Shown here: positions 44,092 to 55,225 of the stretch, in pieces
Position numbering within the stretch: position 1 is the stretch's first letter
Layout: the number at the start of each line of letters is the position of its first letter
NCBI GenBank assembly: GCA_037126765.1
Contig: JBBCBC010000026.1
Coordinates: forward strand, 11,396,418 to 11,460,417
Source of the DNA: Stenogyne calaminthoides
Lineage: Eukaryota; Streptophyta; Magnoliopsida; Lamiales; Lamiaceae
Direction: 5' to 3'
DNA length: 64,000 nucleotides
Notes under the pieces: model-generated
What the model saw: only the letters and a program-made list of their open reading frames with translations
Databases searched by the model: none
What the model was told of the DNA's origin: nothing
Position numbers and translations under genes: made by a program

Positions 44092-44775
44092 TTTAGAATA
44101 TGATTTGAAGAATGTGAAGCTTTAGGGTTTTGCGATTTCTGGGCAAAGGGGATTTTAGTTACAGAGTATTTGGGAACGAAGGGTTTGATAAAATTTTGGC
44201 TTGAATGGCTTAAAGAGGTATAAATAGCTTCGAGATCGTGGAGAATCGTGTTGGTTAGGTGAAAAGCAACGGTTGAGATTAATCTCCGATTAATCGGGTA
44301 TATAAACCGATTTATCTCCAAAAGTAAGCCGCCAAAATATCCTCATTGGTCAATAATGTGGCAGAGCATTAAATGACTGTTGACCTTCTTCGGAATTTAA
44401 AACGATCCCGCCCAAAAACATTCCTCAGGTGTTTTGTATTTATTTTGAATGATTACTGAGTTTTACTTAAGCAATAAATGGGTCACATGAGTCATTACTT
44501 CTTCAGACTAATTTCCCTCTATCAGTCTTTTAATTTAAGTCTTGACCTTGATAAAATGTTAGTATAATAATTTACGAAAGGGTTCAAGATGCTACTTAGT
44601 CGCCTTCAAGAATTGAAGTTTCAGACTCGATTCAAGATTTCCATTTTATCCTCGAAGTTTCTCAAGAGAATTTTTCATGCATCCGAAAATCTTCAATTTT
44701 CGATTTTACTCTATACACCGGTTCTAACATCCCTAATTCTATCGAAAGTTCCTCAAATCTTGATTCAACCAAAGG
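44092..44775 (-). other. Element E spacer between RNase H and the extra ORF
   Basis: AT-rich with no coding motif. On the minus strand a TATA-like gctatttatacc lies near 44216-44227, about 130 bp before the ATG at 44091. It could drive a separate transcript of the extra ORF (inference from position only). Confidence 0.5.
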
Positions 44776-45240
44776 TTTAGTCAAGATATCGACTCTTTTG
44801 CCTATCGGTGTGAATTTTCTCCATCCTTATGTCCTTTTTCTCGACATGATCTCTCGATGAAGTGATGTCCGATATCCACATGCTTGCATCCGGTGTGCAA
44901 TAATACCGATTTTGTGAAATAGCAATGGCACTATTATTGTCACAAAATATTGGTACTTCATTAGCCACAACTTTATAATCCCTTAATTGTTGTCCGAGCC
45001 AAAGAATTGAAAGTACAATTTTCCCGCAGACCATGTATTTCAAATTTCGAAGAAGATCTTGGTTTAATCGAGGTCGGGTTTTTGAAAACCAAGATATCGG
45101 TTTGCTTCCTAGAAATTGACAAGTTCTGCTGTGGACTTCCCGTCAATTCACGAACCTCCATAGTCGAAGATCGAGTAACCCGGTTAATTCAAGGTTATCA
45201 TCACCGATACCATAATCCTCTATTCACTTGCCCTTAAGAT
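44776..45240 (-). pseudogene. pol: Element E RNase H
   Basis: EVPIFCDNNSAIAISQN (about 44920-44970) holds a catalytic Asp, followed by a damaged HIxxRHHFIRDHVEKKDIRME segment and the end of pol. Upstream segments are frameshifted. Confidence 0.78.
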
Positions 45241-46330
45241 ATCTCAAGATCTTTTTGGCGACCTCCATGTGACTAGTCTTAGGATTAGCTTGGTATCTTG
45301 ACATATCCCAACAAAGAAATGTTATATCCGCCTACTTGTCGTGAGATAGAGCAATGATCCAATGATTCCTCTATAATCGATATGATTCACCGATTTGCCT
45401 TCCGAATCGAGATCCATCTTGTAGTCGATTTCATAGGAATTCTAACCGCATTGCAATTTCATACACCATATTTGGCAATCGATCTCTCGGTGTACTTTTG
45501 CCGTTGATGAATATTCCTTCCTTTGATTGTTTCACTTGAAGACCTAGAAAAGAAATTCATCTCTCCCATCATTGACATCTCAAACTTGCCTTTCATCGAT
45601 TTTGAAAACTTTTCACACAAATGATGGTTTGAGATCCAAAAATGATGTCATCAACATATATCCTGAACCAAGAAGATATCTTCCCCATCCTCTATCTTGA
45701 ACAGAGTTCTATCAACAGTTCCTTTGACAAAACCATGGTCAAGAAGAAAACCGAGAAAGAGTATCATACCATGCTCGGTGCTTGCTTGAGACCATACAAG
45801 GCTTTTTCGAGCACAGAAACTTGGTCATTCTGCTTTGAAACCGGGAGGTTGTTCCACATAAACCTCTTCTTTAAGCACAACCGCTCGAAATGCACTTTTC
45901 ACATCCATTTGATAGATCATGAACTTCATGTGGGCAAGATATGCAAGAAACAATCGATGGCTTCTAGTCTTTGCAACAAAGTAAAGGTTTCATCATAATC
46001 CAAGCCTTCTTCTTGGGAATAACCTTGTGCAACTAAATTTTGCCTTTGTTTCTTACAATGTTGTTGTTTTCATCTCTTTTATTCTTGAAAACCCACTTGG
46101 TTCAAATGACATTGTGCCTTTCAGTCTATCTACCAACTCCCATACTTCATTCCTTGAGAATTGATTCAAATTTCATCTTGCATAGCAAAGAATCCAATAA
46201 GAATCTTGTAGAGCTTCATTAATCTCAATAGTTCTTTCTCTCCGATAGGAAAGCAACAGAATAGTGCACTCTCACCATGGAACCTTCTTGTCTTAACACC
46301 TTCATTAGATCACCCACAACCGACTTGTAG
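45241..46330 (-). pseudogene. pol: Element E reverse transcriptase
   Basis: On the minus strand the segments MKFMIYQMDVKSAF (about 45890-45930) and EEVYVEQPPGF are seen, then a decayed LKKALYGLKQAP region. The catalytic IYVDDIIFGS lies at about 45630-45660. Stops and frameshifts throughout. This domain has no counterpart left in B. Confidence 0.78.
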
Positions 46331-47500
46331 GATGACTATCTAACCATTTCCTTCTTGATGTTCCCCTTCAATAGTATCCTCAACATTTAAAATGTTAGGT
46401 TCGGGCTAAATCGAAGAAACTCAGGAACAAAAGAAAGGGAAAGTGAATCATCTTCCCTCATGGGAAATTCTATTCGAGAACATTGTCGAGACATTTGCTC
46501 CCCTTTGGTTGATAGATTCAAATTTGCCTCACCGTGACCACATCTTCATTGGCATCACATACCGAAGTCCGAACCAAGTGTCCATTCGGATTGGTCACCT
46601 TTTGGAGTGTTGGTTTTCCGAGTTTCACCATCCCGATTTCCATTCGAACTTCTTTATTCGAGTCCGAGTCACTCCAATCATAGATAGTGACCGACTTCAT
46701 CTTTTTCCGGTTCAAGAGATAATTTATCTTTTTTGTTTCGGGCTTAATCTGGTGATCCTCTTAGTCGGTTCATCTCGCATCATGTTCCTATTTCTTCCGA
46801 ACACAAATAGTTTCATCAAAAACAACATGAGGTGTTTCCTCCACAATAAAGTCCTACGGTTGTAAACTCGAAAGCTTTTATCGACTTCGAAATATCCTAA
46901 GAATATTCCTTCATCGCCTTTACTATCAAAAGTTTTCAACCGATCTTTACCATTATTGTGTATGAAACACTTGCAACCAAACACACGAAAAGAAAAAACA
47001 AGAGGCTTCCTTTCATTCCAAAGCTCATAAGGTGTTTTGCCTTGACTCTTGGTCACCAGGATCTATTATGTGAGTAGCATGCAAAGGTTGACAAACAACC
47101 CAAAATCTTTTAGGAATATCGGCTTCAATCATCATTGTACTTGCGAAGCTTTTTTCGAGTCCTGTTCCTTCTTTCAAAGAACACCATTTTGTTGAGGGGT
47201 CCTTGCGGTGATGTTTCATGAGAAATTCCATTTGCTTTGCAATAATCGATATAATATGATTTATAAATTCGGTTCCTTTGTCGATCTCGATTTTGACCAC
47301 ACTCGATTTTTCTCAATACCGAGCCTTTTCATGAATTCGCAACTTTTATTCGAGTCTCTTTCTTCTTGAGTAAGAATATGACCCAAGTATATCTCGGTAG
47401 TCATCAACTACTACCAATGTGTATTTTCTACGCCATTAGTGCTCACAGTGTTATAGGACCAAAAAGATCCATATGAAGTAATCAAGTATTCTTTTCAAGA
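46331..47500 (-). pseudogene. pol: Element E integrase
   Basis: Pieces on the minus strand: VVVDDY (about 47400), VKIEIDKGTEFINHI (about 47290), FFERRNRT (about 47180), DIPKRFWVVCQPLHATHI (about 47110-47060), KTPYELWNERKPLVFSFRVF (47040) and GCKCFIHNN, then GIFLGYFEVDKSFRVYN. It ends in the acidic linker before reverse transcriptase. Aligns with B 22440-23490. Confidence 0.8.
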
Positions 47501-48066
47501 GAAACCTCAACTTTACTTTTTAAATGATGCTCTTATCTCTTTGCCTTTCCGCATGCATCACAAATATGTTCCTTCTTGAACACTTCGTTAGGTAACCCTC
47601 TTACAAGAGCTAATCTTGCAAGCTTGTTCGGGGTTTTGAAATTTAGGTGATTCATTCTTTTTATGCCATAACCAACTGGTATCTGTGGAACTTTTAGCAA
47701 CTAAACATGTATCTTTAGGAGTTGAACTCCAATCGACAAAGATACACATTCCCTTTTCTTGTACCAACAAGAGTACTTTCTCGTGATGTATCATCTTTCA
47801 CAAAACATAAGTTCTTAGAGAACTCAACATTAAAACCTTTATCACGTAATTGGCTAATTGAAAGCAAGTTATGCTTCAATCCGTATACATATGAAACACC
47901 ATGGATATGAACCGAAATCGATTTCCAAAGTTCCATATCCTTCATCTGTCCCTTGAGTTATCTCCAAAAGTGATCTGTGGGCCTCTTTTTGTTCAACATA
48001 GTCATGAGTATCTTCTTGTATCCTGTCATATGTCTTGAACATCCACCGTCAAGATACCATATATCA
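47501..48066 (-). pseudogene. pol: Element E protease and pre-integrase
   Basis: IWYLDGGCSRHMTGYK (about 48020-48062) is the protease active site with the catalytic Asp kept and Gly in the middle position. HIHGVSYVYGLKHNLLSISQ (about 47910-47850) and STLVGTRKGNVYLC follow. The pre-integrase region has WHKKNESPKFQNPEQACKI and LVRGLPNEVFKKEHICDAC-like residues near 47570. Confidence 0.8.
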
Positions 48067-49325
48067 AGAGCTTTTTCATCTCTTTCATCGATGCCATGTG
48101 ATCTTTAGTTAGTTCGATTGCCCTTTGTTTTCCTCCCGAAAAACAATTTAATTCTTAGGTACCCAATTTGTGTAGGGTCCTACAAGGTTAAATTTGTACC
48201 TTTAGGAATCCAAATCGCTAACAACTCTAATCACTTTAGAGTGGCTGATCCTTCTTCCATAAACATCTACATACACATTTACTACTCGGGTGCCTTAGCG
48301 CTTTCACATGTAAAAGTCGGGCTTTAGCATGAACATGGGCTTTTGAATTTTTCTTTGGTTCAAGCCTTTTGTTCCATTGCTTTGGCTTATGTGCACCGGG
48401 TCGAATCTTTGTTGACTTGGGGTTCGTGTAACCTTTACCCTTAGGCAAGTGGGGTTTTAGGTTGTTAGACTAAAATATGGGTCTTTCAAGATCTTCGAGG
48501 ACTTGGTCTCTTCATTGAGAATATCTCTGCCGAGTGTTTCTTCGAAGATTCCTCCGATGGTTCAAAGGTGTAGATCCTTTCAAGTTTGCATTCTTAGCCC
48601 GAGGCTTTGAAGTACTTGCACGAGATTTTCATCGATCGCTTTCGGGTTTTCTAGCCTTCACACCGAGGTTTGGGCTTTCTAACCCGATCATTCAATTTTA
48701 TTTGAAACCATAGGTCCTTTTCCTTGTCTACAACCTTGGGCATTTCTTCATTTGAAGTGTAGGTGCCACCGATTTAACAAAGATTGTCTTCTTTGCTACT
48801 TGATGCAAAGATTCGATGACCTTGTGAGGTTCCCCGAGTGTATCCCAATCCGCATTTTATAGTGGCGGATCTCTGGTAACTCAATTTCATCTATTACTTT
48901 AGATGCATTATTCAATGATAGTTAACTTCTTCGTGCACTATCCTCACGCTTACGTAGAGAGTTTCATGCTTCTCGTAGAGGTCATTGAACTTAGTTCTCG
49001 ATTAGTCAATTTCTTCAAAAGCTTTTTCGGTTAGGGTCTCTATCAACTTCTCTTTCTCGAGAGTTGTACTTTCGTAACATCCATTCATCAAGAGTCTCCC
49101 ATAAATTGAGAAGTGATTTCGGTTTTGCTAGAGTCTTTCCATTTTAGATTTTCAAAGATTCAGCCTCCTTTATTCGCTCTTGAGTTTTATTTAGCGATCC
49201 TTGCAAAAACAAAGATAGTCCTTCATCGATTCTCAAAAGAATCCATCGTCAAAAATGATTTGCTTTTCGATGGAACTTGAAAACTCTTGTGCTAGTGTAG
49301 GAGCAACAAACAGAGACAGAAGAGT
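48067..49325 (-). pseudogene. Element E gag-protease linker
   Basis: Decayed coding DNA homologous to B 11366-12690. A basic Lys-rich fragment (48448-48236, KGKGYTNPKSTKIRPGAHKP) and heptad-like remnants are visible, with no intact domain. Confidence 0.55.
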
Positions 49326-50540
49326 TTACCTCCTCAATGGCCATCGACAGATGTCATCACTTTCACTGTCAGAGAATATCTCATCTGAAGAGCTAGATTC
49401 CTCTTCAGAGTGTTCTTCTTCTGCAACCATGGCCTTTTTGTTTGAGAACTTCTGGTCTCTTTTAGCTTGTCTTTCTCTTCTCTCCTTAGCACTCAATTCT
49501 GGACAATCATACTGGAAGTGGCCTTTATTTTGACAATTATAGCATCTGTTGGCATCATCATCCTGGTCATTTTCTTCTTTGGACTTGGAGTCCTTCTTTT
49601 CGGATGAAGATCCTTCAAATTTTCGTGTCCTTCTTCTTCTCGGTTGATCTGTCCTCGTGTTTCTTCCGGTACACATGGGTTCTGTAAAAAGCTTTTGTAT
49701 TTTCCAAATCTATTATTAAGTCCGCTCAAACCTCCTTGCCATCGGTCTTTAGCTTTTCCTCAAGCTCATCCCGATGTTTGGCATGGGGGTTCTCGACTTC
49801 TTTAGTTTTATTGTGTTTTATCTTTGGCTTTTTAAAGCCACATTTTTACTTGATGAAGAATCATCTTTCTTTGCCGCCCTTTTTTGGATTTCTTATCAAT
49901 TACAAATTCATAGGCTTTCAGCTCAGAGAAGACTTGTTGGTATGGCATTGAACTAATGTTCTTGGTGTTTTCAATCACCACTGCATGAATATCACATTTC
50001 TTAGAAAGACCTCTAAGAATTTTCAATGCCACTTCTCTTTGTGGATATTTCTTTCCAAGTGCATTTAGATCATTCATGATGCTAGTGAATCTGACTTCCA
50101 ATTTGTCTATTGATTCACCATCATCCATTTCAAAACTGTCAAACTTTCCAATTGCCAATGAAAGTTTGTTTTCTTTTATATGATCTGTCCCTTGGCACAT
50201 AACAGCTAGTGTATCCCATATCTCTTTAGCAGTATTACAGTGAGAGATCATTCCCATCACACCATCATCAATTGTACTGTATAGTGTGTCTTTTGCAATG
50301 TAGTCTAGATTGACTAACTTTCTCTCCTCAGGAGTTAGTTGGTCATCAGACTTAGGAAATTCTGCTCTAGGATCAATTCTCTCATCTTCTGTTCCTCTGG
50401 GATTCACCACAGTAAATTTGAATGGTCCTTGAGAAACCACTCTCCACATAACGCTCATGTTTGAATACGATGTGCCGTGATTCTCGGTCTCCATAGATCA
50501 TAGTTCTCTCTTGAGAACATGGGAAGTTTTTAGAAGACAT
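49326..50540 (-). pseudogene. gag: Element E gag
   Basis: Start ATG at 50540 (MSSKNFP), as in B. After a frameshift a 220-codon frame (50494-49832) carries the whole capsid domain: MWRVVSQGPFKFTVVN, LDYIAKDTLYSTIDDGVMGM, KEIWDTLAVMCQGTDHIKE, KLEVRFTSIMNDLNALGKKY, ILRGLSKKCDIHAVVIENTK. The zinc knuckle CYNCQNKGHFQYDC (in 49676-49326) is complete. This is the best preserved gag in the window and shows which residues B has lost. Confidence 0.86.
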
Positions 50541-50617
50541 TTTTACGATCTTTTGAAAAAATTTCAAAGAAATAAGATCGATTCAGATAGACCACAAGTA
50601 TTTTTGAAAATAAAACT

Positions 50618-52603
50618 TTGGTCAACACAAGAGATCGCTTTTTAAAACTTTTTTTCTTCTTGAGGTCACTTGGGGTCGACAATCTGATTAGGTTCGAGAA
50701 GCACAGATCACTCGAGTCAAAGTCTCTTTAAAGATCCCGAAATGCTTTCGAACTTCGCGATAATCCCAACCGAGTCCTGAGTGTCGAGATCCCGAGTTGC
50801 TTGGATCGATAACTAACTTCATCAATCCTCGAAGAGAGTTCGGTTTTGGTAACTATCTGTTCTAAGCTACTACCGTCGTGGAATGGTTGGCCCTTAGTTT
50901 ATACTGCTTTAAGCTTTCTTTGAAAACCTTCCCCTTATGAAATAGTGATTAGGATGTGATTTACTTATGCAACTTCAAAGGATTGATTCCAACTGAATAT
51001 CGGTGAAAAAGTATGCTTTCAAAATCGAGTCAATGCAACATTAAAGATAAGGAAAGCAATAAAGAACACAGCGATTATAGTGGTTCGTAGACTCAAGCTC
51101 CTACATCCACTCTCCCCGACTCTTCGTGAGAAATTCACTATCAACTTCGAGCTTTTAACTACCTCAGTAGTTTACTTACTCAACTTCGCCCGAAGTTTTT
51201 ACGACTACTCCACGAAGTTTACTTACTCAACCCGACCTTGAGTTTTCTTCGACTACCTCCGTAGTTTACTTACTCAATCACACACAAGCTTTAACTACCT
51301 CCTGAGCTTACTAACTTCTCCTCTAGAGTTTTTACTACTACTCCCGCGTGGTTTACTAACTCTTTACAACTCTACTCACCAACAAACACACTCCAACTAC
51401 CTTCTCAAGGGTTTGGGGTTTCTTGGTTGGTTTCCAACTAGGATGAGATATCCTTTACAAAGAAGTACAATGCAAAGGGTTAGGATATCTCGACTAAGCT
51501 TTGATAAATCTTATCAAGCTAGGCTTAGTAAAGTGAGCTCTCTTCAATATAGAATCACTTGGGAAATTCAAGGTATTTCGAGTGCTTTAACTTTTGCAAG
51601 AATAAGTTTGAGCTCTTGAGTTGCGATAAATTTCCGTAAATCTTACTAAGTAGAGGGTCACCAAGATTTATAGGCATACACCAAGGTCACTCTTGAAAAC
51701 TATCCGTTGGAGAGATAGCTTCGTGAGTTCCCTCTTATGGTGTGTGAGAAACGGCTATATTTAGGATTTGAAACTCCCTAACACGTTTTTAGGCAATAGC
51801 CTTTCATGTAGCCGGTCTTCACTTTTTTGCGATTGACATCCGACATCTTTTTTTCAATGTGTCCTTTGTCGAGTGTCGGTATGGTATGATGTCGTCTTCC
51901 TCTTTTTGACTTTTGTCTCCAGTAAAAGGTAGACACCTTTCAACGGCTCTTTTGGTTACAAAACTCTGAGTTTGATATAACCTTAACAACACTTCACTTA
52001 GTTCCTCTTATTAATTTGAATGTCTTGGCGAAATCTATCTTTCTAAGGTATCGCGTTTCTCTGTTATTGCGTCCTTCCGGATAGATATATTTTTCGAACA
52101 TTGGATCATATCGAGCATTCATTACATTCTTGACAAAGAATTAAGCGTGCTTACAATATTCTTGATCTTCAAATACCAACTCTTGCGTCTTTGTCTTCGA
52201 GTCTTGACTTCGAGTCTTCGAGATCTTCGAGTCTTCGGGTCTTCTTCGAGTCTTAGTCTTCTACGAGTCTTCAGTCTTCGAGTCTTGATTTATCTTGACC
52301 GATATCTTTTGAGTCTTCATCTTTGAGTCTTCGGTTCTCGGTTTCCATCTTGAAGTCTTCAGAGACTTGATTTCATCTTTGAAACTTCAAAAGATCTTCT
52401 TGAAACATATCTTGAGTTCTTCGTAGTCTTCGTAACCTATCTGAACTATATCTGGCGACTATACATTTTGCGATAACATCCTCAATACTCTAAAAACGAA
52501 TCCTCGACTCAACTATCAAGATCATTCTTGAAAATGTCATACTCAGGGGTTTTGGGATCTTAATCAAAATCATATAATCTTTTATTAAATTCATCTCCCA
52601 ACA
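50618..52603 (-). repeat. 5' LTR of element E (about 1.99 kb)
   Basis: Aligns with 38350-40367, but about 50 bp at its U5 end, including the CACGTG hairpin, are missing. No primer site is recognisable between it and gag (50541-50617). The minisatellite lies at about 52185-52440. The right end tctcccaaca at 52603 is followed by TAACT. Confidence 0.86.
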
Positions 52604-52608
52604 TAACT

Positions 52609-52882
52609 CTACTGAGGGTTCAGTAAGATAATTATCTGATCCAAGCGCCTCAGGATCTCTGATAAACTTCGAGTTCGGTTGGGCTAATCTGAAGCTTCCG
52701 AAAAGCTGCTTCGTGATCATTGTCTCGATGAGACTTTGACTCGGGGCAATCAGGCTTCTCGAGGCAAAATCATCGTGATAACCTGACCCATCTGACCTCA
52801 GTGAAAGAAAAGTTTTAAAAATCACTGAACACGTGTATTCCCCCCCATACACGTGTGAGACTCGTTAGCACCGGGACCAATA
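52609..52882 (+). repeat. 3' LTR of element B, last part
   Basis: Resumes the B LTR right after E (tctactgagggttcagtaag, equivalent to 9786 onward). Includes the hairpin at 52829-52858 and ends gggaccaata, followed by B's right duplication TATTG (52883-52887). Confidence 0.92.
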
Positions 52883-52887
52883 TATTG

Positions 52888-52925
52888 CTATGCTTGATGA
52901 GATGTATGATCATGACAATTGGTGA
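52888..52925 (+). pseudogene. Element A extra ORF, last codons after element B
   Basis: Reading on from the frame ending at 7874, this gives AMLDEMYDHDNW and TGA at 52923-52925. The in-frame continuation shows that B landed in an ORF that was still open at its 3' end. Confidence 0.85.
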
Positions 52926-52935
52926 ACAGATTCAA

Positions 52936-53324
52936 CACAGGGGGAGTTTTTGATGTATGGGGGAGCATTTGCAGATTATGGAGATGCAGCCATTCCAATG
53001 GCCCAGTCCTTCCCCTTACTTCACTTGAAAAATTCCTTTCTGTGTTGCAATCTTTTATTTACTGCTCTTTACTTTATGAACTCTGTTAATGGACAATTAG
53101 TTGATAGGTTTATGATTCTATCATTTACTTTATGTTGGATACTTTGGCCTAAGTACACTGCTGATGTACTTAGTGCTTGTGTTGGTTGTTTGTTTTTAAA
53201 TTATGATTTGGTTGAATAGTAGTTGTTCTCTGAATGGCTATTATTTGTTTCTTTCCTGACACAAGTTCGGATGTTGTTTTTAACATCAGGTGTGTTGTAG
53301 TAGAAAGACCAAATTGGGGGAGTT
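52936..53324 (+). other. Multiple polypurine tracts of element A
   Basis: Three similar tracts precede the LTR: cacagggggag (52936-52946), atgggggag (52957-52965) and aaattgggggagtt (53311-53324, abutting the LTR). Multiple polypurine tracts are a reported Sirevirus trait. The stretch between them holds a hydrophobic 88-codon frame (52953-53219) that I cannot assign. Confidence 0.72.
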
Positions 53325-54006
53325 TGTTGATGTTGCACGGATGTTGTTCCAGATGATTGACAACATTCTGCACAACATCTTAAATTTTCCCTTTCTCCTA
53401 ACACTGACTCTGTTTTATTAGATGTGTTTTTCTATGTTTCCTACATTGCAGGTTGAAGACAATTTCGGATATTGTCAAGCGGTTGCACTGATGGAGTAAG
53501 AATAGAAAGATCATGGGTGGTTACACCAAGATCATGGAGATAGTGGAGGAGATCTCCAAGCCTGTCCACACCAAGTGGATAGGACAATGCAATTGGTTCT
53601 AATGTCTATAAATAGACTGCATTGGTCGACATTCAAGTTTGAGTTAAAGTGAAATCCCATTTGCTCTACTCCAAACTTAAGATAGTAGCATCAGAGACAC
53701 AACCGTGAGTGGAGTGTGAGGGTCGATGCTATGCCTATTTGTATTGGTCGAGTTTTAGGTTGAATAAGATCACTAGTTACTTGTTCCAATAGATTGATTT
53801 TTGGTGTGTGGTTTTTCACTACACCTTTTAGGATCTTGTAAGAGGTTCATGTGTATCTCACTACTTGTTATAGTAATGTTTTTAACCATGAGGTTCGTAT
53901 AGTCTTATTATAGACTATACACAATTTTGGAAAATCCTTTGCACTGTGTTTTTATACTTCCGCTGTCGTATGTTGTTTTATATGTTTCACAACATTTTCA
54001 ACAACA
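53325..54006 (+). repeat. 3' LTR of element A (about 680 bp)
   Basis: Starts tgttgatgttgcacgg after the polypurine tract and ends about tttcaacaaca. Contains a TATA box tctataaataga at 53605-53616. Its partner lies outside the window, so the end is not confirmed by a second copy. Confidence 0.8.
53605..53616 (+). promoter_or_regulatory. TATA box of the A LTR
   Basis: tctataaataga, 281 bp into the LTR, a normal position for a short copia LTR. Confidence 0.65.
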
Positions 54007-54044
54007 CTCTGAAAATACATGCACACACACTTTCAATAATTATC

Positions 54045-54655
54045 CCATAAATTCAAGAAGTCAAATCTTGATCCATTTTGCCTTGTAATTTTCGAAAAAG
54101 TGGGGAAAAGGGGAAGAAAGATTTTTATGGAAAAATTTAATTAAGGAGAAAAGAATATAGGAGATATATTCAAGATTTCTTGGAGACCAAGAAAAAGATT
54201 TTCTTCCTTATTTTTTCCTCCAAAAAATCGGCCACCCTAGTCCTATTTATAGGGGATGAATTTTTCATTCCCAAGTGAAATTCCATGTGTTGGAAATATT
54301 AGAAATCCACAAAGGTGGTGGCAAAATATTTTATTTTTCTCTCTTGTTAAAACCGATCGTGTGAAATCCTCCCACCGGATCACGTTTGTGGACTTGGAAT
54401 ATATTTGAGAAGGCTCTTTGGGTTGATCCAACGTCTCAACGGTTGTCTCTACAAGAGGTATGTAATCTCGTAACTCCTAGATTTTGCATGCTTAGAATTT
54501 ACGTGGATTATGTGTACGCATGAATTGTTTATTTGTTTATTGATTATTATGTTGAATTGATTTAGGATTAATTCATGTTAGTAATTAATTGATTTATTTA
54601 AGTATGTATTTGAAAATCAACTCGAAAAGATCCGGGCACCCATAATTTCCCAACA
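54045..54655 (+). repeat. Element F: truncated LTR distantly related to the C/I family
   Basis: Aligns with the last third of the I LTR in order: aattcaagaag, a TATA region tcctatttataggggatga at 54240-54258, tcattcccaag, ccacaaaggtggtg, aggattaattcatg, and the end tttcccaaca at 54655. The left two thirds are missing. It stands directly against the RNase H fragment of G, with no target duplication found. Confidence 0.78.
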
Positions 54656-55225
54656 GAACATTCTTAAGTACCTCAGACGTACTAAAGATTGCTTTCTGGT
54701 CTATGGAAGACAGTTAGAGCTGGTTGCCACCGGATATGCTGACGCAAGTTTCCAATATTATTGTGATGATTACAAATCTCAGTCAAGCTATGTGTTCACT
54801 CTCAATGGTGGGGCGGTTAGTTGGAATAGTTCCAAATAAGAGACTACCTCAGATTCAACAACCGAAGCTGAGTACATTGCTGAGGCGGAAGCTGCCAAAT
54901 AAGTTGTCTGGATAAAATAGTTCTTAAGTGAACTAGGGGTAGTTCCGAGTGCCAGCAGTCCAATAAAGTTGTATTGTGACAACACTGGTGCGGTTGCGCA
55001 AGCTAAGGAACCGAGATCCAATAACAAAAACAAGCATGTACCGAGGCGTTATCACTTGATAAGAGAGATAATCGCTAGAGGAAAGATAGAGTTAGAACGT
55101 GTCCCCACGGAGGATAATCTGGCTGATCCTTTCACCAAGGCTTTGAGTCAACATGTACACACTACACATTTTGATGGTCTAGGGATTAGACATGTAGGTG
55201 ATTGGCTCTAGTTCAAGTGGGATAT
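54656..55225 (+). pseudogene. pol: Element G RNase H fragment and polypurine tract
   Basis: Starts abruptly with NILKYLRRTKDCFLVYG after LTR F. Motifs: GYADASFQYYCDDYKSQSSY, SDSTTEAEYIAEAEAAK, LYCDNTGAVAQAKEPRS (all acidic catalytic residues present), YHLIREIIARGKIELERV, TEDNLADPFTKALS, and the end GDWL* at 55211. Three in-frame stops (codons at about 54838, 54900 and 54918) break it. The tract caagtgggatat follows and abuts the LTR. The 5' part of G is missing. Confidence 0.87.

Larger units (their letters stand above)
38350..52603 (-). mobile_element. Element E: Sirevirus-like copia of the B family, inserted in reverse in B's 3' LTR
   Basis: The left end tgttggtccc (38350) and right end tctcccaaca (52603) are LTR ends in inverted orientation, flanked by TAACT at 38345-38349 and 52604-52608. 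It reads right to left: 5' LTR, gag, protease, integrase, reverse transcriptase, RNase H, spacer, coiled-coil ORF, polypurine tract, 3' LTR. Unlike B it keeps all pol domains, in decayed form. Length 14.25 kb. Confidence 0.92.
7875..52882 (+). mobile_element. Element B: Sirevirus-like copia retrotransposon carrying four nested insertions
   Basis: The outer limits are given by TG...CA-type LTR ends and a TATTG duplication. B's own sequence is the 5' LTR 7875-10055, internal parts 10056-12971, 22063-23490 and 32316-35615, and 3' LTR parts 35616-36928, 38242-38349 and 52609-52882. Insertions are C, I, D and E. B retains gag, a damaged protease, integrase and a coiled-coil post-pol ORF. I find no reverse transcriptase or RNase H of B, so that part was probably lost around the insertion of I. 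The last bases of the 3' LTR read ccaata instead of ccaaca. Confidence 0.9.
1..54006 (+). mobile_element. Element A: Sirevirus-like Ty1/copia retrotransposon, 5' end outside window, split by element B
   Basis: The order gag, protease, integrase, reverse transcriptase, RNase H, spacer, extra ORF, polypurine tracts and 3' LTR is seen on the + strand. Integrase before reverse transcriptase makes it Ty1/copia. The long extra ORF after RNase H and the repeated polypurine tracts point to the Sirevirus (SIRE/Maximus) lineage. The element is interrupted at 7875-52882 by element B with a TATTG target duplication, and the extra ORF resumes in frame at 52888. The 5' LTR, primer site and start of gag lie left of the window. 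All ORFs carry stops or frameshifts, so it is not autonomous as assembled. The 3' end is placed at a terminal CA near 54006 and is uncertain by a few bases. Confidence 0.88.
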
